Source of the DNA: Niveispirillum sp943370215
GTDB taxonomy: Bacteria > Pseudomonadota > Alphaproteobacteria > Azospirillales > Azospirillaceae
Length of the DNA: 64,000 nucleotides
Assembly: GCA_943370215.1 (NCBI GenBank)
Contig: CALRQC020000019.1
Location: 38,654-102,653 of the forward strand
Direction of reading: 5' to 3'
The position numbers and the translations under genes were made by a program. This document shows, piece after piece, positions 1-9,033 of this stretch; positions within the stretch are counted from its first letter, which is position 1, and the number at the start of each line of letters is the position of its first letter. Below the pieces are notes generated by a model. It did no database searches, had not been told where the DNA came from, and worked only from the letters and a program-made list of their open reading frames with translations.

Positions 1-227
1 GGTTGATCCACCGGATTGAAAGCCAGAATGCCTTTGTCGGCTGTGCCGACCCCGGCACCCTGCATAGCGGCCAGTTCCTGGTCTGCCAGAAATGCGGGGA
101 GGCCACGGAACTGGTGGACCCCCGCATCGCCCAGGCCATCAATGAAACAGCCCATGCCCAGGGTTTCCAGGTCACACGCCAGACGGTGGAAGTGACGGGG
201 ATCTGCCCTGCCTGCCGAACCGGTTGA
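1..227 (+). CDS. zur: Zinc uptake regulator Zur (Fur family), C-terminal fragment
   Basis: This is the last 75 or so residues of a Fur-family repressor; the 5' end lies outside the window. The segment HRIESQNAFVGC followed by FLVCQKCG and a terminal CPAC is the dimerisation domain typical of alphaproteobacterial Zur. The two CxxC pairs would form the structural zinc site. Zur represses zinc-uptake and zinc-sparing genes when bound to zinc. The next gene, 92 bases downstream on the same strand, encodes a COG0523 metal GTPase, a common Zur-linked partner, which supports Zur over Fur or PerR. I saw no Zur-box palindrome between the two genes, so they probably share an upstream promoter. Confidence 0.85.
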   Translation, partial: LIHRIESQNAFVGCADPGTLHSGQFLVCQKCGEATELVDPRIAQAINETAHAQGFQVTRQTVEVTGICPACRTG

Positions 228-319
228 CGAAGCGGCCCCGGCCGCTCAAATGCAACCCCATGACCCTTGCCCGGCTTGCCGCCGGGAATATTCGCTGACT
301 GAAGACGGGAAACACGCCC

Positions 320-1522
320 TTGTCCACCCAACCCACGCCCCCCGCCCCGCCCGTGCGCCTGCCGATTTCGGTGCTGACCGGCTTTCTTGGATCCGGCAAG
401 ACCACCTTGCTGTCGCGCCTGATCCGCGATCCGGGCATGGCCCGTACCGCCGTCATCATCAATGAATTCGGCGAAGTGGGGCTGGACCATCTGCTGGTCA
501 GCAAGGCGGATGAAAATACGGTGCTGATGGATAGCGGCTGCCTGTGCTGCACCATCCGTTCCGACCTGTCGGACACGCTGCGCGACCTGTATCTGCGTCG
601 CACCCGGGGTGAGGTACCGGAATTCGACCGGGTGGTGATTGAAACCACCGGTCTGGCTGACCCGGCCCCCATCCTGCACACGCTGATGACCGATCCGCTG
701 ATCGCCTCCCGTTTCCGCCTGGATGGGGTGGTGACCACCATCGACAGCGTGCATGGCATGGGCCAGTTGGATAACCACGAGGAAAGCCTGAAGCAGGCCG
801 CCGTGGCCGACCGCGTGGTGCTGACCAAGACCGACATTGCCGAGAAGGCCAATGTGGAGGCGCTGCGCCGCCGCCTGCATGACCTGAACCCCGGTGCCGT
901 GCATGTGGACGCCCAGACGGACGACGCCCTGCCCGTGCTGCTGTTCGATGCCGGCCTGTACAACCCGGCCACCAAGTCGCTGGACGTGCAGCGCTGGCTG
1001 AAGGCCGAATCCTATGAAGGTGGTCACGACCACCATCATGACCATGATCACGGCCATTGCGATCATGACCATGGCCATTGCCACCACGACCATGATCACG
1101 GGCACCACGGCCATGATCATGACCACGCGCATTGCGACCACGACCATGGCCATTGTGACCACGATCATGGGCATGATCACGACCATCATCACCATGATGT
1201 GAACCGTCACAATGACAAGATCACCAGCTTCGTCATCAAGGCGGACCAGCCGCTGCCCTGGGACAATCTGGTGAATTTCTTCGAAACGGTGGCCAAGGCC
1301 CAGGGTGAGAACATCCTGCGCGTCAAGGGTCTGCTGAATGTGGAAGAGGCCGACCGCCCCATTGTCATCCATGGCGTGCAGCACCTGTTCCACCCGCCGG
1401 TGCAACTGGATGCCTGGCCGACGGATGATCACAGCACCCGTATCGTCTTCATCGTCAAAGATCTGACCCGCCCGGTGGTGCAGACCCTGTTCGACGCCTG
1501 TATGCAGAAGGCGGGGAACTGA
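320..1522 (+). CDS. COG0523/CobW-type metal-chaperone GTPase with long His/Cys tract
   Basis: A G3E-family P-loop GTPase of 400 residues, probably allocating zinc to client metalloproteins (ZigA/ZagA-like). Visible motifs are the Walker A GFLGSGKTT (about 21-29), INEFGEVG, the diagnostic CxCC metal-binding motif GCLCC (74-77) and the TKTD guanine-specificity motif. Between about 234 and 297 lies a tract of roughly 31 histidines alternating with Asp and Gly, with four Cys in HCDH/HCHH units. The C-terminal CobW_C domain follows. The start is a TTG at 320; no better ATG precedes the Walker motif. It sits directly after zur, so zinc-responsive control is likely. A CobW role in cobalamin synthesis is less likely because no cob genes are nearby. 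Confidence 0.88.
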   Translation: MSTQPTPPAPPVRLPISVLTGFLGSGKTTLLSRLIRDPGMARTAVIINEFGEVGLDHLLVSKADENTVLMDSGCLCCTIRSDLSDTLRDLYLRRTRGEVPEFDRVVIETTGLADPAPILHTLMTDPLIASRFRLDGVVTTIDSVHGMGQLDNHEESLKQAAVADRVVLTKTDIAEKANVEALRRRLHDLNPGAVHVDAQTDDALPVLLFDAGLYNPATKSLDVQRWLKAESYEGGHDHHHDHDHGHCDHDHGHCHHDHDHGHHGHDHDHAHCDHDHGHCDHDHGHDHDHHHHDVNRHNDKITSFVIKADQPLPWDNLVNFFETVAKAQGENILRVKGLLNVEEADRPIVIHGVQHLFHPPVQLDAWPTDDHSTRIVFIVKDLTRPVVQTLFDACMQKAGN

Positions 1523-1550
1523 TCACCCCCAATATGGTTATTTCTGCAAA

Positions 1551-1582
1551 GGCGCCGGGAAATATTTCCCGGCGCCTTTTTA
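1551..1582 (+). terminator. Rho-independent terminator of the zur-GTPase unit
   Basis: A perfect 11-bp stem GGCGCCGGGAA / TTCCCGGCGCC closes a four-base ATAT loop (1551-1576) and is followed at once by TTTTTATT. It lies 29 bases after the GTPase stop codon and ends the zinc operon. Confidence 0.93.
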
Positions 1583-1749
1583 TTGGTAAATGAACAATAA
1601 ACACAGCCGCTTTCAACGAATTTTCTGAACCATTTTATAATACAAAGCAGGTGCAAAAGATTAGGTATTCCAACGGACAGAACAGCAGATGCTGATCACC
1701 GGGTAGCCTTTGGGACATGGACAACCATAAATCCAGAGGAGACACCCCC

Positions 1750-2214
1750 ATGCGCCGTTCCCTTCTCACCATCCTGACCGCCAGCGCCCTGTTATGGGGC
1801 AGTTCGTCCGCCCTGGCGGCGGAAGGCAATGCCACCCGCGATGAGGCTGTGGCCATGGTGCAGCGGGCAACCAAGCATCTGGGCAGCGCCGGTCAGGAGA
1901 AGGCCTTCACCGATTTCTCCACCAAGGGCGGCCCTTTCACCGACCGCGATCTCTATGTCGTCGTCTATGACCTGACCGGCAAATGCCTGGCCCATGGGGC
2001 CAATGAAAAGCTGATCGGCAAGGATCTGATCGATGCGGAGGATATAGACGGCAAACTCTATATCAAGGAACGCATGGAGATGGCCAAGGCCAACAAGAAT
2101 TTTTGGCAGGAATACAAGTTCACCAACCCCACAACCAAGAAAGTGGAGCCGAAAGAAATGTACTGCCAGGTTGAAAGCAATCTGGCTGTGTGCGCCGGCA
2201 TCTACAAGAAATGA
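1750..2214 (+). CDS. Secreted single-Cache-domain protein
   Basis: A 154-residue protein with a signal peptide of about 22 residues ending in SALA, followed by one small Cache-like sensory fold (DLYVVVYDLTGKCLAHG, then LIGKDLIDAEDIDG). Single Cache domains bind small ligands in the periplasm, usually as part of a receptor; this one is free-standing. Three cysteines (in GKCL, MYCQ, VCAG) could form a disulfide. I start at ATG 1750 behind AGAGGAGA rather than at 1717, because the signal peptide begins there. It lies 87 bases upstream of a chemoreceptor gene on the same strand, so it could be a soluble binding partner; that is inference. Confidence 0.75.
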   Translation: MRRSLLTILTASALLWGSSSALAAEGNATRDEAVAMVQRATKHLGSAGQEKAFTDFSTKGGPFTDRDLYVVVYDLTGKCLAHGANEKLIGKDLIDAEDIDGKLYIKERMEMAKANKNFWQEYKFTNPTTKKVEPKEMYCQVESNLAVCAGIYKK

Positions 2215-2301
2215 CCTGGCAGGTGGGGCACCATTTCATGGTCGCCCCCCTTTGATCATCCGCCCCCTGGCGGTGCCCGGTTCCATTGCGTGAGGTGAGC
2301 C

Positions 2302-3981
2302 ATGTCGATCGCCCGAAAAATCGCCCTTTACTTCCTGTTTCTCGCCATTGCGATGGTCGGGCTCGGCACTGTCCAGATTGTGGCGGTCAGCGGCATCGAT
2401 AACCGGGTCAGCAAGGTTTTCGGCGTTGTGCTGCAAGATGAAAGCGTCATGAATGGCTTTCTGGTCCGCCTGCCACAACAGCGCAAGGCGCTTTACAATC
2501 TGGTGGCATTGGTCGCGACAGATATGGGCGCGGAAAAGGTCAGTGCACAAAAACAGCAGGTTCTGACCCTGACCGATGCGCTGGAGCGTGAACTGCCGCG
2601 GCTGCGTGAGGTGATCGGCCATAACGGCCTGACAGACCTTGGCGATCCCTTCAGCGCCGCTGCCAAGAAATATGTCAGTAAAAGCCGTGACCTGACCGAT
2701 GTGATCGACGGCGATGTCTCCACCACGCTGGCCTTCATGGGCGGGCTGGAACGGTCTGCCGCCACGTTGGAAGAGATCGTTGCCAAATTGCAGGCCGCCC
2801 AGGCCACACGGATCAGCAATGACGAGAAAGCCGTCAATCGTGCCATCCTGCTGACCTACAGCATGGTTGGCGGCACCATCCTGGCCCTGATCATCGCTGT
2901 GCTGGCCGTCAACCATTTCATCAACGGCCGCATCGCCCGGCCCCTGGTTCATCTGGCGAATATCACCCGCCGGTTGATCGCCGGGGAGACCGGATTGCAG
3001 GTGGATCACGGACTAAGCGCCCGGCCCGATGAAATCGGTCGGCTGTCTCAGGCCCTTTCCGTATTGGTGGGCAATGAACTGGAGCGGCATGACCTGCAAT
3101 CGCGCCAGGAAGCCACTGCCAACGCGGAGCGTGAACGGGCCAGCCGGTTGGAGAAACTCTCCGTCCACTTCGATGCGGAAGCCACAGCCTCTCTACGGGA
3201 AACCCTGTCGGCTGTGCAGGAACTGCGGGCCACGGCAGGTGATATGGAGAAGGTCGCCGACGATACCCGCGCGGCCGTCACCAATATGGCCGATGCCATT
3301 GCCAATGCCAGCCGTCAGGTAAGCCATGTGGCCGGGGCAACCGATCAGCTTTCCGCCAGCATCCGGGAGATCGGGAACCGGGTGGATCATTCCGCCAGCA
3401 TTGCCGAACAGGCGGTTCAGGAAGCGGGTCGTACCGACCATCTGGTACAGGGGCTGGCGGGGGCAGCGGAAAAGATCGGCACCGTGGTGCAGTTGATCAG
3501 TGAGATTGCCAGCCAGACCAACCTGCTGGCGCTGAACGCCACGATTGAGGCGGCCCGCGCTGGGGAGGCCGGCAAGGGCTTCGCCGTGGTGGCGGGTGAA
3601 GTGAAGGCTTTGGCCCGCCAAACCGCAGAGGCCACCGGGGAAATCGCAGCCCAGGTCGGTGATATCCAGCAGGTCACCAAGGATACAGTGGCGGCATTAA
3701 GCGCCATCACCGACCGGATCACAGATATTCGCGCCGCCGGCATGGCCATCGCGGGGGCGGTGAAACAGCAGGCCCAGATGACGCATGAGATCGTTGAAAG
3801 CGTGCAACATACCAGCGACAGTACCCGTCAGGTGTCTGAACGGGTGGATCATGTGCTGCAAGGCGCCAACGCCACCAAGGCGGCATCCCGCCGCGTGAAC
3901 GAGGCTTCCGGTAGCCTTAACCAACGCTCCGACGCGCTGGATGGGCAAATCCGCGGCTTCCTGTCCCAGGTTCGCGCCTGA
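2302..3981 (+). CDS. Methyl-accepting chemotaxis protein
   Basis: A 559-residue transmembrane chemoreceptor. It has a first membrane segment at about 7-29, a helical periplasmic domain of about 150 residues (four-helix-bundle type), a second membrane segment at about 185-208, a HAMP domain, and a cytoplasmic signalling domain. The hairpin tip EIASQTNLLALNATIEAA begins near residue 400 and would contact CheA and CheW. No cheA, cheW or other che gene is in the window, so it is an orphan receptor feeding a distant pathway. The C-terminus ends FLSQVRA with no NWETF-like CheR-binding pentapeptide. Ligand unknown. Confidence 0.9.
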   Translation: MSIARKIALYFLFLAIAMVGLGTVQIVAVSGIDNRVSKVFGVVLQDESVMNGFLVRLPQQRKALYNLVALVATDMGAEKVSAQKQQVLTLTDALERELPRLREVIGHNGLTDLGDPFSAAAKKYVSKSRDLTDVIDGDVSTTLAFMGGLERSAATLEEIVAKLQAAQATRISNDEKAVNRAILLTYSMVGGTILALIIAVLAVNHFINGRIARPLVHLANITRRLIAGETGLQVDHGLSARPDEIGRLSQALSVLVGNELERHDLQSRQEATANAERERASRLEKLSVHFDAEATASLRETLSAVQELRATAGDMEKVADDTRAAVTNMADAIANASRQVSHVAGATDQLSASIREIGNRVDHSASIAEQAVQEAGRTDHLVQGLAGAAEKIGTVVQLISEIASQTNLLALNATIEAARAGEAGKGFAVVAGEVKALARQTAEATGEIAAQVGDIQQVTKDTVAALSAITDRITDIRAAGMAIAGAVKQQAQMTHEIVESVQHTSDSTRQVSERVDHVLQGANATKAASRRVNEASGSLNQRSDALDGQIRGFLSQVRA

Positions 3982-3990
3982 TAGAACGAT

Positions 3991-4027
3991 AGAAAAGGGG
4001 CCGACGGAAACGATCCGCCGGCCCTTC
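3991..4027 (+). terminator. Putative terminator between chemoreceptor and convergent gene
   Basis: GGCCGACGGA and TCCGCCGGCC form a stem with one mismatch around AACGA, followed by CTTCTTCTT. It lies between two convergent stop codons and may serve both directions. Confidence 0.6.
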
Positions 4028-4030
4028 TTC

Positions 4031-4555
4031 TTACCCAACCTGTTGCAAACGGTCATTCAACAGATTGAATGACCAGTCGGCACGGGATAATGTCTGGATC
4101 AGGCCATCCGTCAGCACTGACGTGGGCCTTGCAGCAGCCTCGCGGGTGACGTCCCCCATCTCTTGCAGGTCAAGCAACTGGGCCTGCGTCTCCTCATGCA
4201 GGGGCGCCGCGTCGGCCTGCTGCACCGCGACCGGCGCCACCTGGGACACCGCCAGCTTCGACAGATCCAGCGGTGTGCCGGCCAGATTGTAGATATGATC
4301 CTGAAACTTGATCTTGAAGCTGGTCGTGGCAAAGCCGGAGGCAAGCATTTCCGAAGCCTTGCTCTCCGAATCCTCCAGCTTCGCCTTGATATAATCCCCA
4401 GCGCCCAAATGGGCGTGCGCCTTGGTGAAGGCTTCTGATTCCGCGCTGGCCTTTTCCTTTGCCTCGCCAGTCAATATCCGCGCGCCAGAAGGGGCAATGG
4501 TGTAATTGCTGTAAATACCTGCCCCACTCAGGGACGACGATCCGATAGTTGTCAC
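4031..4555 (-). CDS. Hypothetical protein, 174 residues
   Basis: I do not recognise this protein. It starts at GTG 4555 behind a strong GGAGGAG at six-base spacing, so translation is well supported. There is no signal peptide or membrane segment. The N-terminus is Ser/Gly/Ala-rich, the middle (about 30-75) is Lys/Glu/Ala-rich and probably helical, and the C-terminus LSRADWSFNLLNDRLQQVG looks like an amphipathic helix. It is convergent with the chemoreceptor gene. No function can be assigned. Confidence 0.6.
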   Translation of the reverse strand: MTTIGSSSLSGAGIYSNYTIAPSGARILTGEAKEKASAESEAFTKAHAHLGAGDYIKAKLEDSESKASEMLASGFATTSFKIKFQDHIYNLAGTPLDLSKLAVSQVAPVAVQQADAAPLHEETQAQLLDLQEMGDVTREAAARPTSVLTDGLIQTLSRADWSFNLLNDRLQQVG

Positions 4556-4676
4556 GTGCAGCTCCTCCGCTTGCTTCCCCTGAAAGGAACATGCAAGGAT
4601 CGGACCAAGAATCGGGCAGATTTTGCCTATATCATTAAAATATCAATCAGTTAGTGGGGTGGCAATGGCGGGAGGA

Positions 4677-5267
4677 TTACGACACCCAGAGCATCGCTTC
4701 CCCAACAACCTTCCACTTCCCATCGGGTTGACGCTTTAGATAAGTAACATTCCCCCTACCCAGAAGCATACCGGCAGAAAAACTCTCCACCAATACGGCG
4801 GCGTTGCCATCCTTGCTGATAACTGGCAGGGAAATTCCCAATATCGCAGATTTAAATAGAGTCCCGTTCGATGAAGCACCTGAATTTACAGCATCTTCGC
4901 CATAACGGATGCCTTTGCTATCAAGAAGCTTACGCACATTGGTGCAGTACTTGATCGCGCTGGCACCGGCACTGGCCCGCAAGCTGGAAATTAATTCATC
5001 CGGTGGCCCCATGATCGGCTTAGGTTTTGGCTCCGCCTCCATGTCCTGCCATTCGAGGCGGCCATCCTCCCGCGGCGCGCCCTCATCCCTTTCAGAGAAA
5101 ACGACGGGTCCACCATTTTGGACAACAGGAAAGGACAGCAGATAGCTCTCCGCCAAGGCGCAGCCGGGGGAAGGCTGCGCAGCCTGAACACCACCACCCG
5201 CCCCTGTACCGCAGGCCGACAACAGCAACGCGGACAGGGACAAAGCCAGCAAGCTGCGCAGCATCAT
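4677..5267 (-). CDS. Putative lipoprotein of unknown function
   Basis: A 196-residue protein starting MMLRSLLALSLSALLLSAC: a lipoprotein signal with lipobox LSAC, so it is probably anchored in a membrane. The remainder has no motif I recognise; near the C-terminus it reads YLKRQPDGKWKVVGEAMLW, an NTF2/SnoaL-like strand pattern. I choose ATG 5267 (three bases after the purF stop) or the adjacent ATG 5264, because the longer reading frame overlaps purF and lacks the signal. It is probably co-transcribed with cvpA-purF. Confidence 0.65.
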   Translation of the reverse strand: MMLRSLLALSLSALLLSACGTGAGGGVQAAQPSPGCALAESYLLSFPVVQNGGPVVFSERDEGAPREDGRLEWQDMEAEPKPKPIMGPPDELISSLRASAGASAIKYCTNVRKLLDSKGIRYGEDAVNSGASSNGTLFKSAILGISLPVISKDGNAAVLVESFSAGMLLGRGNVTYLKRQPDGKWKVVGEAMLWVS

Positions 5268-5269
5268 CC

Positions 5270-6730
5270 TTACCCCGCCTTGCGACCACCCGGCAGATAG
5301 GAGACTTCCGCCCCGCGACCCGGATCGAAATCCGTCAGCGGGATCGGGTATTCGCCGGTGAAGCAGGCGTCGCAATATTGCGGCAGATCGCCATCGCGCT
5401 TGGCATGGTCCAGCGACTTGTACAGCCCGTCCAGGCTGATGAAGGCCAGGCTGTCCGCCTTGATGTAATCGCGCATTTCATCCACCGTCATCCGGTGGGC
5501 CAGCAGCTTTTCCTTCTCCGGCGTATCGATGCCGTAGAAGCAGCTATGGCTGGTCGGCGGGCTGGAAATGCGCATATGCACTTCCTTGGCGCCAGCGTCG
5601 CGCATCATTTCCACGATTTTCAGCGAGGTGGTGCCACGCACGATGCTGTCATCCACCAGCACGATGCGCTTGCCCTGGATGAAATGCCGGTTGGCATTAT
5701 GCTTCAGCTTCACGCCCAGGCGGCGGATCTTGTCCGTCGGCTGGATGAAGGTGCGACCGACATAATGGTTGCGGATGATACCCAAATCGAACGGTATGCC
5801 GCTCTGTTCGGCATAACCCAGCGCTGCCGGCACGCCCGAATCTGGCACCGGGATGATCAGGTCGGCATCAACATGGCTTTCAATGGCCAGTTGCGCCCCG
5901 ATCTTCTTGCGCACGCCGTACACGGAATGGCCTTCCATGTAGCTGTCGGGGCGGGCGAAATAGATATATTCGAAAATGCAGAACTTGGACGGCACCTGCT
6001 GGAAGGGACGCAGGCTCTGCACCCCGTCCTTGTCCAGCACCACCATTTCACCCGGATCAATGTCGCGGACATAATCGGCCCCGATAATGTCCAGCGCCAC
6101 GGTTTCCGAGGCCAGCACATGCACATCGCCCAGGCGGCCCAGCACCAGCGGGCGCACGCCGTGCGGGTCGCGCACGCCGATCACAATATCCTTGGCCATG
6201 CAGACCAGCGAATAAGCACCTTCGATCTGGCGCAGCGCTTCCACCAGCCGATCGATGACATTGCCGCCACGGGCGGTCGCCATCAGATGGATGATGGTTT
6301 CCGTGTCAGACGTGGACTGGAACAGGCAGCCCCGGCGCACCAACTGGCGGCGCAACTGCATGGCATTGGTCAGGTTGCCATTATGGGCCAGCGCGAAGCC
6401 GCCAAACTCAAACTCCGCAAACAGCGGCTGCACATTGCGCAAGGACCGTTCGCCGGTGGTGGCATAGCGGACATGGCCGATGGCCTGCGAACCGGTCAGG
6501 TTGCGCATGACCGTTTCGCTGCCGAAAATATCGCCGACCTGGCCCAGCGCCCGATGATGCGGGAAATCCTGCCCGTCGAAGCTGACGATACCCGCCGCTT
6601 CCTGGCCGCGATGCTGCAACGCGTGCAGGCCCAGCGCCACCAGTGCCGCCGCATCCTGCGGACCGAACACACCGAAGACGCCGCATTCCTCACGCAGCTT
6701 GTCATCGTCGAAGGGATGGGTCGTAAGCAT
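5270..6730 (-). CDS. purF: Amidophosphoribosyltransferase
   Basis: Catalyses the first committed step of purine synthesis, PRPP plus glutamine to phosphoribosylamine. The sequence begins MLTTHPFDDDKLREECGVFG: a 15-residue propeptide precedes the catalytic Cys16 of the Ntn-hydrolase glutaminase domain. The PRPP loop VLVDDSIVRGTTS is intact in the C-terminal half. Length 486, normal for the family. ATG 6730 has GAAAGG ten bases upstream; the alternative GTG at 6748 would lengthen the propeptide by six residues. It follows cvpA, the classical arrangement. Confidence 0.97.
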   Translation of the reverse strand: MLTTHPFDDDKLREECGVFGVFGPQDAAALVALGLHALQHRGQEAAGIVSFDGQDFPHHRALGQVGDIFGSETVMRNLTGSQAIGHVRYATTGERSLRNVQPLFAEFEFGGFALAHNGNLTNAMQLRRQLVRRGCLFQSTSDTETIIHLMATARGGNVIDRLVEALRQIEGAYSLVCMAKDIVIGVRDPHGVRPLVLGRLGDVHVLASETVALDIIGADYVRDIDPGEMVVLDKDGVQSLRPFQQVPSKFCIFEYIYFARPDSYMEGHSVYGVRKKIGAQLAIESHVDADLIIPVPDSGVPAALGYAEQSGIPFDLGIIRNHYVGRTFIQPTDKIRRLGVKLKHNANRHFIQGKRIVLVDDSIVRGTTSLKIVEMMRDAGAKEVHMRISSPPTSHSCFYGIDTPEKEKLLAHRMTVDEMRDYIKADSLAFISLDGLYKSLDHAKRDGDLPQYCDACFTGEYPIPLTDFDPGRGAEVSYLPGGRKAG

Positions 6731-6798
6731 GGGCGGGTAGCCTTTCACGCTAAAGTCCGAAGATCGGTGGCATCAAAGTCGAAAGCGGCGGCGCATCC

Positions 6799-7506
6799 CT
6801 AACGGGATGTGCCACCGGGCGGTGGTTCCTGATCGGTATTCTTGATCAACTGGTCGAGACGTCCGAGCGCCTCACCGTTATAGCCGTTATCGCCGGCGGG
6901 CGCAGCCGCGTTCCCTGCAGAGGCGGGTAGCGGATTGGCAAGGCGTTCCAGGGTGCGCTTGGCCTCCGCCGCTTCCTGCACGCGCAGGCGCGCCCGTTCT
7001 GCCTCCCGCTGGGCCGGCGTCAGGTCGGCATTGGGCAGGAAATCGCGCAGCATATCGGCCCCCACGCCTAAGAACGGGCGGGATTTGGCATCGCGCAGCC
7101 AGGCCGGCTGATCCGGCCAGAGCCAGAGGGCGAACATATAGACAAGGCTGACCAGCACCGCCCCGCGCACCACACCAAAGGCAAAACCCAGCGAGCGGTC
7201 GATGGCCGACAGGCTGCTTTCCTGCACCCGGCCGGAAACGGCATGGGTGACCATGGAGAACAGGATGAGCGACAGGGTGAAGATGGCCAGGATGGTGACG
7301 CCATCGGCCAAATACTGGGTTTCAATACGCTGGCGGACAAAGGGCGTGAGGATGGGGAAGAAATAGATGGTGGCGAACGCCGCCCCCACCCAGGCCGCCA
7401 CTGACAGCACCTCCCGCACGAAACCGCGTGCGAACGCCATCAGGGCGGAAATGCCCAGCACGGCGGCAACGGCGATATCGACGGGGTTCAACCCGCTGGC
7501 GTCCAT
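6799..7506 (-). CDS. cvpA: CvpA family membrane protein
   Basis: A 235-residue inner-membrane protein, named for colicin V production in E. coli. The N-terminal 150 residues hold about four hydrophobic segments (near 10-30, 35-52, 68-88 and 108-130). The cytoplasmic tail is charged and helical, with QREAERARLRVQEAAEAKRTL. It is upstream of purF by about 70 bases, a widely conserved linkage. Its molecular role is poorly defined; envelope integrity has been proposed in other bacteria. Confidence 0.9.
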   Translation of the reverse strand: MDASGLNPVDIAVAAVLGISALMAFARGFVREVLSVAAWVGAAFATIYFFPILTPFVRQRIETQYLADGVTILAIFTLSLILFSMVTHAVSGRVQESSLSAIDRSLGFAFGVVRGAVLVSLVYMFALWLWPDQPAWLRDAKSRPFLGVGADMLRDFLPNADLTPAQREAERARLRVQEAAEAKRTLERLANPLPASAGNAAAPAGDNGYNGEALGRLDQLIKNTDQEPPPGGTSR

Positions 7507-7521
7507 CCACTTCCCCTAAAA

Positions 7522-8925
7522 TCAATCCCGCCCGCGCGGCGGGCGCGGCGGCGCATCGGCCTGGAACAAGGGCATCAGGTCGGACAGGTGATCCAGTTCC
7601 ACCCGGCGCAGCCCATCCGCCGCCGCTCCCGCACCGCCACGCGACCGGCGCGGCTGGGGCATGATGGCGCGGTTAAAACCCAGCTTGGTGGCCTCTTTCA
7701 GGCGCTGATCCGTCTGGCTGACGGCACGGATTTCGCCGGACAGACCGATTTCCCCGAACACCACGGCGTCAGCCGGCACCGGTTCGCCTGTCAGACTGCT
7801 GACCAGGGCCGCCGCCACCGCCAGATCGGCCGCCGGCTCGCTGATCTTCAGCCCGCCGGCGACACTGAGATAGACATCATTGGCACCGATGGCCACACCG
7901 CAACGCGCCTCCAGCACCGCCAGCACCATGGCCAGCCGGGAACTGTCCCAGCCCACCACGGCCCGGCGCGGCGTGCCCAGGGGGGATGGCGCCACCAGGG
8001 CCTGCACCTCCACCAGCACCGGCCGCGTGCCTTCCAGCCCCGCGAACACCGCTGTACCCGTTATATCGCGGCGGCGGTCAGCCAGAAACAACTCTGAAGG
8101 GTTGGGCACTTCGACCAGCCCATCCTCGCTCATTTCGAACACGCCGATCTCGTCGGTGGGGCCGAAGCGGTTCTTCACCGCACGCAGGATGCGGAACTGG
8201 TGCCCCCGTTCCCCTTCGAAATAGAGGACGGTATCGACCATATGTTCCAGCACACGGGGGCCGGCGATCTGGCCATCCTTGGTGACATGGCCGACGATCA
8301 GCAGGGTGATGCCCCGCTTCTTGGCCACGCGGATCAGTTCGGACGCGCAGGCGCGCACCTGGGCCACGGTGCCCGGCGCGCTGTCCAGCGTGTCAATATA
8401 CATGGTCTGGATCGAATCGATCACCGCCACCTGGGGGCCATCGGCCGCCTCCAGGCTGGCCACGATATCGCGGACATTGTTGGCGGCGGCCAGCGCCACC
8501 GGGGCATTGACCAGACCCAGCCGGGCGGCGCGCATCCGCACCTGATCCACCGCCTCTTCGCCGGAAATATAGGCGCAGCGGGTTTCCTGGGCCAGGCAGC
8601 AGGTGACCTGCAGCAGCAGGGTGGATTTGCCGATACCGGGATCACCGCCGACCAGCAGGGCCGAGCCATTGACCAGCCCGCCGCCGCAGACCCGGTCAAA
8701 TTCCTGGATCTGCGTCATGCGGCGCGGCGCATCCTTGGAAACGCCGGACAGGGCGACAAATTCGATCTTGCGCCCCTGGCCCTTGCCCAGCCCCTTGGGC
8801 ACGGCTTCGCTGGCCTGTTCCTCGACAAGCGTGTTCCACTCACCACAGGCGTCGCACTTACCCGACCATTTCGGGTAGGCGGCCCCACAATTCTGGCAGA
8901 CATATCGGCTGGTGGTGCGGGCCAA
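7522..8925 (-). CDS. radA: DNA repair protein RadA
   Basis: A RecA-like ATPase that processes recombination intermediates. The N-terminal C4 zinc finger (CQNCG near 10 and CDACG near 27) is followed by Walker A GDPGIGKST near 95, the RadA-specific KNRFG motif and a C-terminal Lon-protease-like domain. I choose TTG 8925, giving MARTTSRYVCQNCG, which matches the usual family N-terminus; the frame is open to 9000 but the extra 25 residues look non-coding. Length 467, normal. Confidence 0.93.
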   Translation of the reverse strand: MARTTSRYVCQNCGAAYPKWSGKCDACGEWNTLVEEQASEAVPKGLGKGQGRKIEFVALSGVSKDAPRRMTQIQEFDRVCGGGLVNGSALLVGGDPGIGKSTLLLQVTCCLAQETRCAYISGEEAVDQVRMRAARLGLVNAPVALAAANNVRDIVASLEAADGPQVAVIDSIQTMYIDTLDSAPGTVAQVRACASELIRVAKKRGITLLIVGHVTKDGQIAGPRVLEHMVDTVLYFEGERGHQFRILRAVKNRFGPTDEIGVFEMSEDGLVEVPNPSELFLADRRRDITGTAVFAGLEGTRPVLVEVQALVAPSPLGTPRRAVVGWDSSRLAMVLAVLEARCGVAIGANDVYLSVAGGLKISEPAADLAVAAALVSSLTGEPVPADAVVFGEIGLSGEIRAVSQTDQRLKEATKLGFNRAIMPQPRRSRGGAGAAADGLRRVELDHLSDLMPLFQADAPPRPPRGRD

Positions 8926-9033
8926 GGTTTTCTCGAAAGCTCCCCGGTGGAACGGCGCCCCGTATATAGCCGCTTCGCCTGCCCTTTCGCAGCCCCTCAT
9001 AACACATTTGCAACATGCGCGGGGCGGGTACCC

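Noticed and set aside
228..319. Zur box between zur and the GTPase gene
   Set aside because: I looked for an AT-rich ATAACAT-type palindrome and found none; the genes probably share an upstream promoter.
1021..1200. CRISPR-like or tandem-repeat array
   Set aside because: The repeats are imperfect codon repeats inside the His-rich tract of a gene, with no regular spacer pattern.
1014..1202. Met/Thr/Ile-rich 62-codon frame in the His tract
   Set aside because: It is the +1 reading of the CAT/GAC repeat in the GTPase gene.
5027..6802. 591-codon plus-strand open frame
   Set aside because: Antisense shadow of purF; no recognisable domain.
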